Source: Microbacterium sp. Marseille-Q6965
Lineage (GTDB): Bacteria > Actinomycetota > Actinomycetes > Actinomycetales > Microbacteriaceae
Direction: 5' to 3'
DNA length: 64,000 nucleotides
NCBI RefSeq assembly: GCF_946151065.1
Contig: NZ_CAMGZA010000004.1
Coordinates: forward strand, 248,001 to 312,000
Position 1 is the stretch's first letter. Each line of letters starts with the position of its first letter. The translations under genes and the position numbers were made by a program. Below the pieces are notes generated by a model. That model worked only from the letters and a program-made list of their open reading frames with translations. It was not told the origin of the DNA and ran no database searches. Below, in pieces: positions 20,353-28,211 of the stretch.

Positions 20353-20925
20353 ATGCCTAAGCCCACCAAGGGTCCCCGCCTCGGAGGCGGCCCCGCCCAC
20401 GAGCGTCTGCTCCTCGCGAACCTCGCTGCGGCTCTGTTCACGCACAAGTCGATCAAGACGACCGAGACCAAGGCGAAGCGCCTGCGTCCGCTCGCCGAGC
20501 GTCTGATCACGTTCGCGAAGCGCGGCGATCTGCACGCTCGCCGTCGCGTGCTGTCGGTCATCGGTGACAAGGAAGTCGTGCACGTCCTGTTCACCGAGAT
20601 CGCGCCGCTGGTCGCCGAGCGCGAGGGTGGCTACACCCGCATCACGAAGGTCGGCAACCGCAAGGGCGACAACGCTCCGATGGCCGTGATCGAGCTCGTT
20701 CTCGAGCCGGTCGCGACGTCGTCGAAGTCGTCGGCGAAGAAGTCCGCTCCGGTCGCCGAGTCGGCCTCGGCCGAGGAGACCCCCGCCGAGGAGACCCCCG
20801 CCGAGGAGACCCCGGCGGAGGACACCGCGGCGGACGCGGGCTCGGAGTCGCCCGAGGAGGGCCAGGCCGCCGAGGAGGCTGCCGAGGACGCCGTCGTCGA
20901 GGACGACGCCAAGAAGTCGGAGTAA
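20353..20925 (+). CDS. rplQ: 50S ribosomal protein L17 with long acidic C-terminal tail
   Basis: 190 residues. The bL17 core (about 1-120) is standard: [20 protein letters not shown] and [18 protein letters not shown]. The last 70 residues are a Glu/Ala/Ser/Asp-rich, probably disordered tail built partly from the repeated unit AEETP. Most bacteria have 115-130-residue L17; extended forms are known in actinobacteria. The tail is encoded by a 15-base tandem repeat. Confidence 0.97.
   Translation: MPKPTKGPRLGGGPAHERLLLANLAAALFTHKSIKTTETKAKRLRPLAERLITFAKRGDLHARRRVLSVIGDKEVVHVLFTEIAPLVAEREGGYTRITKVGNRKGDNAPMAVIELVLEPVATSSKSSAKKSAPVAESASAEETPAEETPAEETPAEDTAADAGSESPEEGQAAEEAAEDAVVEDDAKKSE
20770..20829 (+). 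repeat. 15-base tandem repeat in the rplQ tail
   Basis: Units at 20770-20784 and 20785-20799 are identical (GCCGAGGAGACCCCC). 20800-20814 differs by one base, and 20815-20829 is a degenerate fourth copy. Each unit encodes AEETP or a variant. The length is a multiple of three, so copy-number change would keep the frame. Confidence 0.9.
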
Positions 20926-20937
20926 TCAGATTCCGCA

Positions 20938-20969
20938 CGAAGGCCCGCACCGGAAGGTGCGGGCCTTCG
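20938..20969. terminator. Perfect hairpin terminator after rplQ
   Basis: CGAAGGCCCGCACC (20938-20951), loop GGAA, GGTGCGGGCCTTCG (20956-20969): a 14-bp perfect stem with a GNRA-like tetraloop. It lies between convergent rplQ and the NmrA-like gene and probably ends both. Confidence 0.9.
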
Positions 20970-20988
20970 TCGTTCCCGTCGCGCGGCG

Positions 20989-21858
20989 TCAGAGGTGTGG
21001 ACGTAGTTCGTCTCGCGCCCACGTGGCCAGGCGCGTCGCTGTGGTGGTCACCGCCGTGCGCGCCTGCTCGGGCACGAAGTCGTCGCGCAATCCCGTCGAC
21101 ATGCCGAGCACGGCCTCGGCCGTGGCAGGGGGAAGGCCCGCAGCGAGGTACTGTGCGTGCAGCTGGTCGTCGGACAGGCGCTCGACCGTGACCTCCCTGT
21201 CGAGCGCCGCGGTGAGGATCTGGGCGACCTCTGCCCAGGAGAGGTCCTCAGGGCCGTGGACGGCCTGCACGCGTCGCCCCGACCAATCGTGGTTCAGCAG
21301 GGTCAGGGCGGCGACCTCGGCGATGTCGCGCGGCGCCACCCAGCTCATGCGGTGATCGAGGGGCAGCACGGTCTGCAGTCTCCCGCTTCGGACCGAGGCG
21401 ATGTCGAAGAGCAGGTTCGTGAAGAAGTAGCCGCAGCGCAGGTGGGTCACGTCGACGCCGAGGTCGTCGATCGCGACCTCCGTGGCGGCCAGCCCGTCGA
21501 TCTCCCCGGCGCCGCGTCGCTTCTCGGCTCCCACGCTGCTCTGGAACACCACTCGACGGATGCCGTTGCGCGCGACGGCGGCCGTGAGCGCCTCGGTCGC
21601 GCGCGCATAGTCCGTGAGTGGATCGGCCGACTCGGCGGGCGGGTCCACCCAGTAGACGACCTCGACCCCCTCGGTCGCGGCGACGACCTCGTCGGGCTCG
21701 CGACAGTCGGCGCGCTCGATGTCGGCATACGCGGTGAGCCACGCCGGAAGTCGTTCGGGATGGCGGGTCAGCAACAACGGTCTGACGCCGGCCCTCACCA
21801 GCATGGGCGTGAGGTGGCGCCCCACGTTGCCGTTGGGCGTCGTGACGGCGATTCGCAT
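20989..21858 (-). CDS. NmrA-like NAD(P)-binding protein
   Basis: 289 residues with an N-terminal Rossmann motif (TPNGNVGRHL, from residue 7) and an SDR-like YWVDPPAES segment. It lacks the classical YxxxK catalytic pair in an obvious place, as in NmrA/HSCARG sensors and NmrA-type quinone reductases. It may bind NAD(P) as a redox sensor or reduce small quinones; the sequence does not decide. AAAGGAGC precedes the ATG, and a TAGGCT -10 candidate lies at 21887-21892. It is divergent from a WYL regulator across a 35-base palindrome, so that regulator probably controls it. Confidence 0.82.
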   Translation of the reverse strand: MRIAVTTPNGNVGRHLTPMLVRAGVRPLLLTRHPERLPAWLTAYADIERADCREPDEVVAATEGVEVVYWVDPPAESADPLTDYARATEALTAAVARNGIRRVVFQSSVGAEKRRGAGEIDGLAATEVAIDDLGVDVTHLRCGYFFTNLLFDIASVRSGRLQTVLPLDHRMSWVAPRDIAEVAALTLLNHDWSGRRVQAVHGPEDLSWAEVAQILTAALDREVTVERLSDDQLHAQYLAAGLPPATAEAVLGMSTGLRDDFVPEQARTAVTTTATRLATWARDELRPHL

Positions 21859-21898
21859 GCTCGCTCCTTTCGTGGCGGACGCGCACAGCCTAGGGACG

Positions 21899-21933
21899 GA
21901 TGCGGCCCGATCCTGTCCGGATCAGGCCGCATC
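21899..21933. promoter_or_regulatory. 35-base palindrome, likely operator between the NmrA-like and WYL genes
   Basis: Arms GATGCGGCCCGATCC (21899-21913) and GGATCAGGCCGCATC (21919-21933) match at 14 of 15 positions around TGTCC. It sits immediately upstream of the leftward -10 candidate and ends 8 bases before the WYL ATG, so a bound protein could block both genes. Confidence 0.7.
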
Positions 21934-21941
21934 ATGGAGCC

Positions 21942-22673
21942 ATGGATTCCCCCACGGGCCGGACGCTCGAGCTCCTGGCGTTGCTGCAGACGGGCCGCGC
22001 GTGGAGCGTCCCGGAGCTCGCCGTCCGGCTGCGGGTGAGCGAGCGCACCGTGCGCCGCGACGCGCAGCGCCTCCGCGGTCTGGGCTACGACGTCTCGTCA
22101 CGACCGGGCCCGGGAGGCGCCTACCGCCTGCGACCGAGCATGCGGATCCCGCCCATGCTGCTCAGCGCGGACGAGATCTCGACTCTCATCACCAGCCTGC
22201 TCATCCTCGAGGCGTGGGCGCCGGACGACGCGTCGGTGAGCGCGGCTCGGATCAAGCTGGAGCAGGCGCTCACGCCCACCCTCCGCCGCCGCGCCACAGC
22301 GACCGCGCTCTCGACGCACATCCTGCACCAGGGGCCGGCGCCGGTGGACTGGACCCTGATCGGCGTGCTCGCCGACGCCGTCTCCGACGGCGCCCGCGTG
22401 CGCTTCCGATACACCGACCTGGATGGGCGCTCGTCGCACCGCACCGTCGAACCGTATCGCCACGTGCTACACCAGCGGCAGTGGTACATCGTCGCGTACG
22501 ACATCGACCGTGCGGACTGGCGCCTCTTCCGCATGGACCGGATGAGCGACCTGAGGAGCGTCGCGGGGCGGCACCAGCCGCGGGAGTTCCCGTTCGACTC
22601 GATCGAGACGTGGCTCACGACAGATTTCGGCAGGGCCGGCCGAACATCGCCACGGCGACCGCGCTCTCCGTAG
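21942..22673 (+). CDS. WYL-domain transcriptional regulator (YafY type)
   Basis: 243 residues. N-terminal HTH_11 winged helix (RTLELLALLQTGRAW, then LRVSERTVRRDAQRLRGLGYDV), then a WYL domain with WYIVAYDIDRADWRLFRMDRM. WYL domains sense small ligands or nucleic acids, and regulators of this layout commonly act on the neighbouring divergent gene. The ATG at 21942 is preferred; upstream codons add a non-conserved peptide lying inside the palindrome. The last 10 residues (Arg/Pro/Ser) are not typical and overlap a hairpin at the stop. Confidence 0.85.
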   Translation: MDSPTGRTLELLALLQTGRAWSVPELAVRLRVSERTVRRDAQRLRGLGYDVSSRPGPGGAYRLRPSMRIPPMLLSADEISTLITSLLILEAWAPDDASVSAARIKLEQALTPTLRRRATATALSTHILHQGPAPVDWTLIGVLADAVSDGARVRFRYTDLDGRSSHRTVEPYRHVLHQRQWYIVAYDIDRADWRLFRMDRMSDLRSVAGRHQPREFPFDSIETWLTTDFGRAGRTSPRRPRSP

Positions 22674-22694
22674 CGGCGGTGCCCGGCGCCGCTA
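22671..22694. terminator. Hairpin whose arms are the two convergent stop codons
   Basis: TAGCGGCG (22671-22678) pairs with CGCCGCTA (22687-22694). The first TAG ends the WYL gene; the complement of the last CTA ends the SulP gene. An 8-bp stem with an 8-base loop, compact and bidirectional. Confidence 0.6.
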
Positions 22695-24185
22695 CGGCAG
22701 ATTGCCCGTGAGGCGTCCGTGGAACTCGCCGCTGGCGTCGTTCATGCCGACGATCTCCACGTCCGCGCCGCGCCGGGCGTACTTGTGCACGATCGCGTCG
22801 AGGGCGGCCACGGTGGAGGCGTCCCAGACGTGGGAGCGTGACATGTCGATCACGACGCGCGCCGGGTCGTCGGCGTAGGCGAACTGCGTGGTGAGGTCGT
22901 TGGACGAGGCGAAGAACAGTGCGCCCTCCACCTCGTAACGCACCGTCGCTCCGTCGTCGCTCACCCGGCGCGACACCGTGGTGACCTGCGCGACGCGGCG
23001 CACGAACAGCGCGGCCGCCGTCAGCACGCCGACGACGACACCCACGGCGAGGTTGTGCGTCACCACCACGGGGACGACCGTGAACACCATGACGGTCGTC
23101 TCGCTCTTCGGCATGCGGCGCAGCGTGGCGGGGCGGATGGAGTGCCAGTCGAAGGTGAGGACCGAGACCATGATCATGATCGCCACGAGTGCGGCGATGG
23201 GGATGACGGCCATCACCGGCCCGAGGAACCACACGAGCACCAGCAGGAAGAGGCCGGCGGCGAAGGTGGAGACGCGCGTGCGGGCGCCCGAGACCTTCAC
23301 ATTGATCATCGTCTGGCCGATCATGGCGCATCCGCCCATGCCGCCGAAGAAGCCGGACAGCACGTTCGAGACCCCCTGCCCCCACGACTCGCGGGTCTTG
23401 TCCGAGTGCGTGTCGGTGACGTCGTCGACGAGCTTGGCGGTCATGAGCGACTCGAGCAGGCCGACGGCCGCCATACCGAGGGCGTACGGCGTGATGATCT
23501 GCAGCGTCTCGAAGGAGAGGGGGACGTCGGGGAAGAAGAGCAGCGGCGGCCCCGAGGGCAGCCGGCCCATGTCCGACACCGTCGGCACGTCGATGTTCCC
23601 CAGGAAGACGACGAGCGACATGACGATGACCACCACGAGCGGCGCCGGGACGGCGGTGGTGAGCCGGGGGAACAGCCACAGGATGAGCAGGCTTGCGGCG
23701 ATGATCGGGTAGACGATCCACGGCGCGTCCTCGAAGTGCTGCAGCTGCGCGATGAAGATGAGGATCGCGAGCGCGTTCACGAAGCCCACCATCACGCTGC
23801 GCGGGATGAACCGCATGAGCTTCGCGACGCCCAGGATGCCCAGCAGGACCTGGAAGATCCCGCCCAGGATGACGGTGGCGATGAGATAGTCGAGCCCGTA
23901 CTGCTCGTTCACCGGCGCGATCACCAGTGCCACGGCGGCGGTGGCCGCCGTGATCATCGCCGGGCGGCCACCGAGGAACGCGATCGAGATGGCCATGACG
24001 ATGGACGAGAACAGTCCCACCTGCGGATCCACCCCGGCCGCGAGGGAGAACGCGATCGCCTCGGGGATGAGCGCGAGCGCGACCACGAGGCCGGCGAGGA
24101 CCTCGCGCGTCAGGAGCTTCGGGGAGCGCAGCGCCTCGCGGACGGAGGGGCGAGGGCGGTAGCGGTCGGTCACGGGCGCGGGCAT
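22692..24185 (-). CDS. SulP-family anion transporter with STAS domain
   Basis: 497 residues. About 10-12 membrane segments form the SLC26/SulP domain ([20 protein letters not shown], then [20 protein letters not shown]). The last 100 residues are a cytoplasmic STAS domain ([21 protein letters not shown]). Family members move sulfate, bicarbonate, C4-dicarboxylates or other anions; the substrate is not readable here. TTGGAGGAC is a good Shine-Dalgarno sequence. It is divergent from a MerR regulator with a dyad between them, suggesting joint control. Confidence 0.9.
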   Translation of the reverse strand: MPAPVTDRYRPRPSVREALRSPKLLTREVLAGLVVALALIPEAIAFSLAAGVDPQVGLFSSIVMAISIAFLGGRPAMITAATAAVALVIAPVNEQYGLDYLIATVILGGIFQVLLGILGVAKLMRFIPRSVMVGFVNALAILIFIAQLQHFEDAPWIVYPIIAASLLILWLFPRLTTAVPAPLVVVIVMSLVVFLGNIDVPTVSDMGRLPSGPPLLFFPDVPLSFETLQIITPYALGMAAVGLLESLMTAKLVDDVTDTHSDKTRESWGQGVSNVLSGFFGGMGGCAMIGQTMINVKVSGARTRVSTFAAGLFLLVLVWFLGPVMAVIPIAALVAIMIMVSVLTFDWHSIRPATLRRMPKSETTVMVFTVVPVVVTHNLAVGVVVGVLTAAALFVRRVAQVTTVSRRVSDDGATVRYEVEGALFFASSNDLTTQFAYADDPARVVIDMSRSHVWDASTVAALDAIVHKYARRGADVEIVGMNDASGEFHGRLTGNLP

Positions 24186-24251
24186 GCGTCCTCCAAGGGG
24201 GCGGGAAGATGGAGACGGCGACGATGCCGGGCGGCGCGAGGTGCGCCCGGT

Positions 24252-24274
24252 AACTCTACCGTTACGTGAGAGTT
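24252..24274. promoter_or_regulatory. MerR-type dyad between the SulP and MerR genes
   Basis: AACTCTACCGT (24252-24262) mirrors ACGTGAGAGTT (24264-24274) at 9 of 11 positions. MerR proteins bind dyads between widely spaced -35 and -10 boxes; TTAGAT at 24273-24278 could be the -10 for the merR side. Confidence 0.6.
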
Positions 24275-24295
24275 AGATCAAAAGGAGTGGCAGGC

Positions 24296-24661
24296 ATGGC
24301 GGGAACGATGCACATCGGCGAGGTCTCCGAGCGCACGCAGCTCTCCCTGCGCACCCTGAGGCACTACGACGAGATCGGGCTCGCGAGCCCCAGCGACCGC
24401 ACCGCCGGGGGCTTCCGTCTGTACACCGAGACCGACGTGGACCGGCTCCTCCTCATCCGACGGATGAAGCCGCTCGGGTTCTCGCTCGAGCAGATGGGCG
24501 AGGTGCTCGCCGCCCGGGACGCGCTCGAGCGCGATCCGCGGGACCCTGCCGCGCGCGCGGCGCTCGAGACCTTCGTCGTGGACGCACAGGAGCGGCGGCA
24601 GAAGCTGGCGCGTCAGCTCGAGGCGGCCGACGAGCTGATCTCCCGTCTGCGCGCCGTCTGA
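24296..24661 (+). CDS. MerR-family transcriptional regulator
   Basis: 121 residues. N-terminal MerR winged helix (MHIGEVSERTQLSLRTLRHYDEIGL), then a coiled-coil dimerisation helix. There is no cysteine cluster or large ligand domain, so it is not a classic metal or SoxR-type sensor. ATG at 24296 is chosen because AAGGAG lies 8 bases upstream; an earlier ATG at 24266 falls inside the operator dyad. The effector is unknown; the divergent SulP transporter is the obvious target. Confidence 0.87.
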   Translation: MAGTMHIGEVSERTQLSLRTLRHYDEIGLASPSDRTAGGFRLYTETDVDRLLLIRRMKPLGFSLEQMGEVLAARDALERDPRDPAARAALETFVVDAQERRQKLARQLEAADELISRLRAV

Positions 24662-24702
24662 CGCCCGGTGCGCCCCGATCCGGCCTCCCGGTTGCCACGA
24701 CG

Positions 24703-24708
24703 TAGGCT
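24703..24708 (+). promoter_or_regulatory. -10 box of the nucleosidase gene (leaderless)
   Basis: TAGGCT ends 6 bases before the GTG start at 24715, leaving no room for a leader. Confidence 0.5.
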
Positions 24709-24714
24709 CGGATC

Positions 24715-25401
24715 GTGACGACGTACGTGATCCAGGTGGCCATGGACGAGGAGGCCGCCCCGTTCCTCGAGGCCGCCGCCGAGGTGAGCGAGCCGATCAG
24801 AATCGGCCGCGCAGTGCACCGCGGCGCGGTGCTCGGTGGCCGAACCGTGGTGGTCGTCGTCTCGGGCATCGGCATGGTCAACGCCGCCGTCGCCGCCGCG
24901 GGTGCCGTACACCGCTACGGCCCCGAGATCGCGCTCATCGTCGCGGGCACGGCGGGGGGCCTCGCCGGCATGGTCGAGGTGGGCGACGTGATCGTCGGCG
25001 TCGAGGCCGTGAACGTCGACGCGGACGCCCGCGCCTTCGGGTACGCGCTGGGCCAGACGCCGGGGATGCCCGAGCGCTACAGCGCCGATCCGGACCTCCG
25101 CGAGGCGCTGACGGTGGGTGACGCCGGCGCATCGGTCCGGACCGGCGCCATGGGGTCCGGTGAGAAGTTCGTCACGGTGGAGCTCGCCCACGCGCTGCGC
25201 CACGACTTTCCCTCGCTGCTGTCGGTCGACATGGAGACGGCCGCCGTCGCACAGGCCGCGCTCAACCATGGGGTGCGGTTCGCGGTGGCCCGCGGTGTGA
25301 GCGACCTGTGCGCGCCGACCCCGGAGCAGTTCGAGACGCACGTCGATGACGCGGCGGCCCGGTCCGCGCGGGTCGTGATCGCGGCGCTGGGGCGGCTGTG
25401 A
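24715..25401 (+). CDS. mtnN: 5'-methylthioadenosine/S-adenosylhomocysteine nucleosidase
   Basis: 228 residues of the PNP/UDP phosphorylase superfamily. The MTA/SAH nucleosidase pattern is visible: VAMDEEAAPF at the N-terminus (catalytic Glu), VSGIGMVNAA, the GTAGGL glycine loop, SVDMETAAVAQ (ribose-binding Met-Glu) and ARGVSDLC with the catalytic Asp. It cleaves adenine from MTA and SAH, recycling S-adenosylmethionine by-products. GTG start with no Shine-Dalgarno sequence but a -10 box directly ahead. Its TGA overlaps truA (GTGA), so the two are coupled. Confidence 0.9.
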   Translation: MTTYVIQVAMDEEAAPFLEAAAEVSEPIRIGRAVHRGAVLGGRTVVVVVSGIGMVNAAVAAAGAVHRYGPEIALIVAGTAGGLAGMVEVGDVIVGVEAVNVDADARAFGYALGQTPGMPERYSADPDLREALTVGDAGASVRTGAMGSGEKFVTVELAHALRHDFPSLLSVDMETAAVAQAALNHGVRFAVARGVSDLCAPTPEQFETHVDDAAARSARVVIAALGRL

Positions 25402-26321
25402 CCGGCGCCGGCGATGCCGCGGACGCGCTCCAGTCGACGCACGAGGGCGACGCGGACGAACCGAGCCGCCGGATCCGGCTCGACATCGCCTACGACGGCA
25501 CGAACTTCCGCGGATGGGCACGCCAGCCGACGCTGCGCACCGTGCAGGGCACCCTGGAGGCCGCGCTCACCCGCATCGCCGGGTCCCCGGTGCTCCTCGC
25601 GGTGGCGGGCCGCACCGACGCCGGCGTGCACGCCACCGGTCAGGTCGCCCACGCCGACCTCACCGCACCGCAGTGGGCGCGCCTGACCACGGGCCGTCGC
25701 GCGAGCGGGGCCGGACGATCCGCCGACCCCGCGGCCGTCATCGCCCGTCGGCTGACCGGCGTGCTCGGGCCGTACTCCGACGCGGCGGTGCTGCGCACGA
25801 CGACGGCCCCGGCCGGTTTCGATGCGCGCTTTTCCGCATCGTGGCGGCGCTACGAGTACCGGATCGCCGACACGCGCTCCGGCTACGATCCGCTGCAGCG
25901 GCATCGCACCACGCGGGTCCGGGCGCGGCTCGATGAGACGGCCATGGACGAGGCGGCACGCGGCCTCATCGGTCTTCACGACTTCGCGGCCTACTGCAAG
26001 CCGCGACCCGAGGCCACGACCATCCGCACGCTGCTGGAGTTCGACTGGCGGCGGGACGAGCGCGGCGTGCTCGTCGCCAACGTCAAGGCGGACGCGTTCT
26101 GCCACAGCATGGTGCGCGCCCTCGTGGGCGCGTGCGTCGCCGTGGGGGAGGGCAAGCTCGCCCCCGGCGACCTCCAGGTGCTGCGCGACGCGCAGGAGCG
26201 CACGAGCGCGTTCAAGGTGCTCGATGCGCGCGGGCTCACCCTCACGGAGGTGGGCTACCCGGCCGACGATCAGCTGGCTGCCCGGGCGGAGCGCACGCGC
26301 AACCGACGCGATCGCGAGTGA
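25398..26321 (+). CDS. truA: tRNA pseudouridine synthase A
   Basis: 307 residues; forms pseudouridine at positions 38-40 of the anticodon arm. The catalytic Asp is in AGRTDAGVHATGQVAH, and the C-terminal FCHSMVRALVGACVAVGEG is conserved. A roughly 30-residue leader (MTGAGDAADALQS onward) precedes the RIRLDIAYDGTNFRGWA core. An insert around TTGRRASGAGRSADPAAV lengthens the middle. In related genomes truA directly follows rplQ; here five genes lie between. Confidence 0.95.
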   Translation: MTGAGDAADALQSTHEGDADEPSRRIRLDIAYDGTNFRGWARQPTLRTVQGTLEAALTRIAGSPVLLAVAGRTDAGVHATGQVAHADLTAPQWARLTTGRRASGAGRSADPAAVIARRLTGVLGPYSDAAVLRTTTAPAGFDARFSASWRRYEYRIADTRSGYDPLQRHRTTRVRARLDETAMDEAARGLIGLHDFAAYCKPRPEATTIRTLLEFDWRRDERGVLVANVKADAFCHSMVRALVGACVAVGEGKLAPGDLQVLRDAQERTSAFKVLDARGLTLTEVGYPADDQLAARAERTRNRRDRE

Positions 26322-26384
26322 ATCCCGGCGAAAGGAGAGTCAACCCGTACCTTGCGCGAAGGCGGCCCGCGTAGCGTGGACGCC

Positions 26385-27098
26385 GTGAAGGTGCTGTCGT
26401 ACAACCTGCGCAAACATCGCGCGGCGGGCGAGCTCGAGGAGCTCGAGGACCGCTACGAGCCGGACGTCCTGTGCCTGCAGGAGGCCGACGTCGCGGCCCT
26501 GCCGGAGCGCGTCGACGAGATGCGCCTGGGCGCGGCGACGGATCGGAACCGCCTGGGGCTGGCGATCTACTACCGCGAGAACGCCTTCCGGCTGAAGGAC
26601 ACCGTCTCGCTCGGGCTCAAGCGGTCGCTGCACGACCTGGTCCTCCGCCCCGCGCACGAGCGGGTGCTGGGCGTGCAGTTGCACGACATCGACGCCGGTC
26701 GTGAAGTGACGGTGGCCTCGTTCCACGCCGCACCCCTCACGGCGCTCAACTCGCTGCGCCGCACCCAGATCCGCTCGGCGCTCGAGGCGCTCGAGCGCCT
26801 CGGCCCCGGCACGCCGACGCTCATGGTGGGCGACTACAACTACCCCGTCTTCAAGGAGAACCTGGGGGAGCGGATGCGCCGTCGGGGCTACGACCTCAGC
26901 CTCAGCGACGCGCGCACCTACATGCGTTACCGCTTCTTCCGCGGCCACTACGACTTCGTCACGTCGCGCGGCCTCTCGATCGACCGGGTGATCACCCTGC
27001 CTCAGGGATCGAGCGACCACCTGCCGATCCTCGTGACCGCCGAGTATCGGCGGGGCCACGGCTCGCAGGAGACGGCAGGCGAGGGGGACGGCACGTGA
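26385..27098 (+). CDS. Endonuclease/exonuclease/phosphatase (EEP) family protein
   Basis: About 237 residues from GTG 26385 (MKVLSYNLRKHRA). A TTG at 26352 would add 11 residues; AAAGGAG near 26333 is 14 bases from that TTG, so the start is uncertain. EEP motifs: YNLRKH (Asn), CLQEAD (Glu metal ligand), MVGDYNYP (Asp/Asn pair) and SSDHLPI (Asp-His). It could be a nuclease, a phosphodiesterase or a phosphatase. No signal peptide, so cytoplasmic. It stands alone just before the rplM promoter. Confidence 0.8.
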   Translation: MKVLSYNLRKHRAAGELEELEDRYEPDVLCLQEADVAALPERVDEMRLGAATDRNRLGLAIYYRENAFRLKDTVSLGLKRSLHDLVLRPAHERVLGVQLHDIDAGREVTVASFHAAPLTALNSLRRTQIRSALEALERLGPGTPTLMVGDYNYPVFKENLGERMRRRGYDLSLSDARTYMRYRFFRGHYDFVTSRGLSIDRVITLPQGSSDHLPILVTAEYRRGHGSQETAGEGDGT

Positions 27099-27101
27099 GC
27101 G

Positions 27102-27110
27102 TGCTATGAT
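27102..27110 (+). promoter_or_regulatory. Extended -10 promoter of rplM-rpsI
   Basis: TGC followed by TATGAT (27105-27110) is an extended -10. No good -35 is visible. Transcription near 27117 gives a leader of about 127 bases. Confidence 0.55.
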
Positions 27111-27121
27111 GATTGTTTGGT

Positions 27122-27224
27122 GTCCACTGCGGACGCCGCGAACGTGAGCCCTCCACCGTGCGGGTTCCGGGTCCATCCGGTCCGGAACAGCCATCGGAGC
27201 GGGATTCACGAACGTCTCCGTTCG
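27122..27224 (+). promoter_or_regulatory. Structured 5' leader of rplM-rpsI
   Basis: Three stems can be drawn: GTCC/GGAC (27122-27125 with 27131-27134), TTCCGG/CCGGAA (27165-27170 with 27182-27187) and CGAACG/CGTTCG (27209-27214 with 27219-27224, loop TCTC). In several phyla L13 represses its own operon through such a leader; that role here is inference. Confidence 0.4.
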
Positions 27225-27243
27225 AACAGAAAGCAGCACTACT

Positions 27244-27690
27244 GTGACGCGCACTTACACCCCGAAGGCCGGTGAGGCCCAGCGTGAGTGGCTCGTGATC
27301 GACGCCACCGACGTCGTCCTCGGCCGCCTCGCCTCGCACGCCGCCGCTCTCCTGCGTGGAAAGCACAAGGCGACCTTCGCCCCCCACATGGACATGGGCG
27401 ACTTCGTAATCATCGTGAACGCCGACAAGGTCGCGCTCACCGGTCAGAAGCTGCAGAAGAAGCTGGCCTACCGCCACTCCGGCTACCCGGGCGGCCTCAA
27501 GTCGGTCTCGTACGCGGAGCTCCTCGAGAAGAACCCCGTCCGCGCCGTCGAGAAGGCGATCCGCGGCATGCTGCCGAAGAACTCCCTCGGTCGTCAGCAG
27601 CTCGCCAAGCTGAAGGTGTACGCCGGTGCCGAGCACCCGCACGCCGCTCAGCAGCCCAAGACGTACACCCTCGACCAGGTCGCGCAGTAA
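27244..27690 (+). CDS. rplM: 50S ribosomal protein L13
   Basis: 148 residues with the family opening [20 protein letters not shown] and the conserved [21 protein letters not shown]. uL13 is an early 50S assembly protein. GTG start, with GAAAGCAG upstream. rpsI follows after 26 bases. Confidence 0.97.
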   Translation: MTRTYTPKAGEAQREWLVIDATDVVLGRLASHAAALLRGKHKATFAPHMDMGDFVIIVNADKVALTGQKLQKKLAYRHSGYPGGLKSVSYAELLEKNPVRAVEKAIRGMLPKNSLGRQQLAKLKVYAGAEHPHAAQQPKTYTLDQVAQ

Positions 27691-27716
27691 GCGCCGCCGC
27701 AGCTAAGGACTTCATC

Positions 27717-28196
27717 GTGGCGAACGACACCACCGACTTCCCGCAGAACTACTCCACCGAGACGCCCGAGGCCCAGGCGGTCTCCGAGGCGCCCCGTCCC
27801 GTCGTGAGCGTCCCCGGCGCGGCCGTGGGCCGCCGCAAGGAGGCGATCGCCCGCGTGCGTCTCGTCCCCGGCTCGGGCACCCTCACGATCAACGGCCGCA
27901 CGTTCGAGGACTACTTCCCGAACAAGCTCCACCAGCAGCTGATCACCGACCCGTTCACGGTGCTGAACCTGACGGGCGCCTACGACGTGATCGCCCGCAT
28001 CTCGGGCGGCGGCCCCTCGGGTCAGGCCGGCGCGCTGCGCCTCGCCATCGCCCGCGCGCTGAACGAGATCGACCGGGAGAACAACCGCCCGGCGCTGAAG
28101 AAGGCGGGCTTCCTCACGCGCGACGCTCGCGTGATCGAGCGCAAGAAGGCCGGTCTCAAGAAGGCCCGCAAGGCCTCGCAGTTCTCGAAGCGCTGA
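27717..28196 (+). CDS. rpsI: 30S ribosomal protein S9
   Basis: 159 residues. An acidic N-terminal extension of about 35 residues ([19 protein letters not shown]), then the uS9 core [17 protein letters not shown] and the C-terminal [12 protein letters not shown], whose last Arg contacts P-site tRNA. The GTG start is set by TAAGGAC 8 bases upstream. glmM follows after 15 bases in the same direction. Confidence 0.97.
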   Translation: MANDTTDFPQNYSTETPEAQAVSEAPRPVVSVPGAAVGRRKEAIARVRLVPGSGTLTINGRTFEDYFPNKLHQQLITDPFTVLNLTGAYDVIARISGGGPSGQAGALRLAIARALNEIDRENNRPALKKAGFLTRDARVIERKKAGLKKARKASQFSKR

Positions 28197-28211
28197 TCGG
28201 ACCCGCATCCG

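Noticed and set aside
20770..20829. CRISPR-like direct repeats
   Set aside because: Units are contiguous, 15 bases long, without spacers, and lie in frame inside rplQ.
21899..21933. Intrinsic terminator
   Set aside because: It lies between divergent promoters, 8 bases before a start codon and without a T-run, so an operator is more likely.
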